From Brunnivagina elsteri CCALA 953 (GTDB lineage: Bacteria > Cyanobacteriota > Cyanobacteriia > Cyanobacteriales > Nostocaceae), in NCBI RefSeq assembly GCF_002289455.1, contig NZ_NTFS01000017.1, positions 1-34,407 on the forward strand: 34,407 nucleotides of DNA. The letters run 5' to 3'. Below the pieces are notes generated by a model, which did no database searches, was not told the DNA's origin, and worked only from the letters and a program-made list of their open reading frames with translations. Made by a program: the position numbers and the translations under genes. Positions 34,024 to 34,407 of the stretch are shown piece after piece; position 1 is the first letter of the stretch, and every line of letters begins with the position of its first letter.

Positions 34024-34407
34024 GACGCTGCCGAGTCACTTACTTTACGGGGGGTATTTTCGGTAAAAAAGGAATCACTCTTTATTACTTTAACTTGCCT
34101 AAATACCGAAGTGTCCAATTCGCTGTATCAGGATTAACTTATCTCTCTTCCTTTGTGATTGGAGTGTGGTTGAGGGATTCAGTAGAGTTAGAAATTCGCA
34201 CACATCTTACAGGGTCGTTCTTTTAGCGAAGCTGCAATTGCACACTTGTTAATTTTGCATCCCAATAATATTTATAGGTAGTAATAGATAGTTGATTGAA
34301 TTAAACCATATATCTGGTTTTTTGGTTTTACAGATTTATGGTTCCGAATCGACATTCGCTCTTAGTAAATGATTTGCGAACGACTTGTCGCCGCGCAAGC
34401 TTCGCCT
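34024..34407. other. 384-bp gene-free right end
   Basis: No gene visible. tatctggttttttggt at 34311-34326 is identical over 16 bases to 363-378 inside the parA-partner gene, so this end carries the same motif family as the partition region. Otherwise it is AT-rich sequence with a weak ggta/tacc symmetry near 34065-34120. Confidence 0.5.

Overview
The window looks like part of a large plasmid, or plasmid-derived accessory DNA, of a filamentous cyanobacterium of the Nostoc/Calothrix/Tolypothrix kind. Evidence: many HIP1 octamers (GCGATCGC) in both coding and non-coding DNA; short cyanobacterial hairpin repeats, such as the GCGGGC-atctt-GCCCGC hairpin near 31270; and a full set of plasmid backbone genes (ParA, a primase-helicase replication protein, a MobV-type relaxase, a tyrosine recombinase). 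I see no tRNA, rRNA or CRISPR array. Family names come from reading motifs by eye, not from searches.

Layout. 1-1352 (minus): a ParA ATPase overlaps by four bases (ATGA) a repeat-rich protein that runs off the left edge and sits where a ParB would. 1762-3601 (plus): two TOC/AIG1-like GTPases and a small basic protein, closed by a terminator. 3720-4930: gene-free DNA packed with inverted and phased repeats, a candidate origin or transfer region. 4935-6512: a MobV relaxase with a primase-like extension, cut short inside its Toprim domain by a MITE-like element. 6993-7944: small cyanobacterial genes. 8382-12716 (minus): the 1444-residue primase/SF3-helicase replication protein, carrying an iteron-like repeat cluster inside its coding sequence. 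13050-14035: a MerR-like regulator and a hypothetical gene. 14566-18596 (plus): a five-gene set of unknown function ending in a membrane protein and a membrane-anchored P-loop ATPase. 19192-20875: a ribbon-helix-helix protein and a tyrosine recombinase.

The right part is cargo. 20993-24448 (minus) is a large subtilase with a beta-helix-like front, a LysM domain and a possible phospholipase A2-like tail. 24915-26520 (minus) is an XRE/ImmA-like regulator-protease overlapping a PIN-like protein, divergent from a small conserved basic protein. 27048-28985 is a DUF4209-type gene that has lost its end. 28670-33990 (minus) is a type I restriction-modification locus in the order hsdR, hsdM, hsdS. HsdS is only a half subunit, and hsdR carries an in-frame palindromic insertion.

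How they work together: ParA with its partner, the Rep protein and the recombinase would partition, replicate and resolve the plasmid. The relaxase, perhaps with the TM-ATPase operon, suggests past or present mobilisation. The restriction system, the XRE-ImmA-PIN module and the DUF4209 remnant form a defence or stability island. The most interesting points are the TOC-like GTPase operon, the unexplained TM-ATPase operon, the deletion junction that truncated hsdS and the DUF4209 gene together, the palindromic insertion in hsdR, and the repeat arrays near mob, inside rep and around parA.
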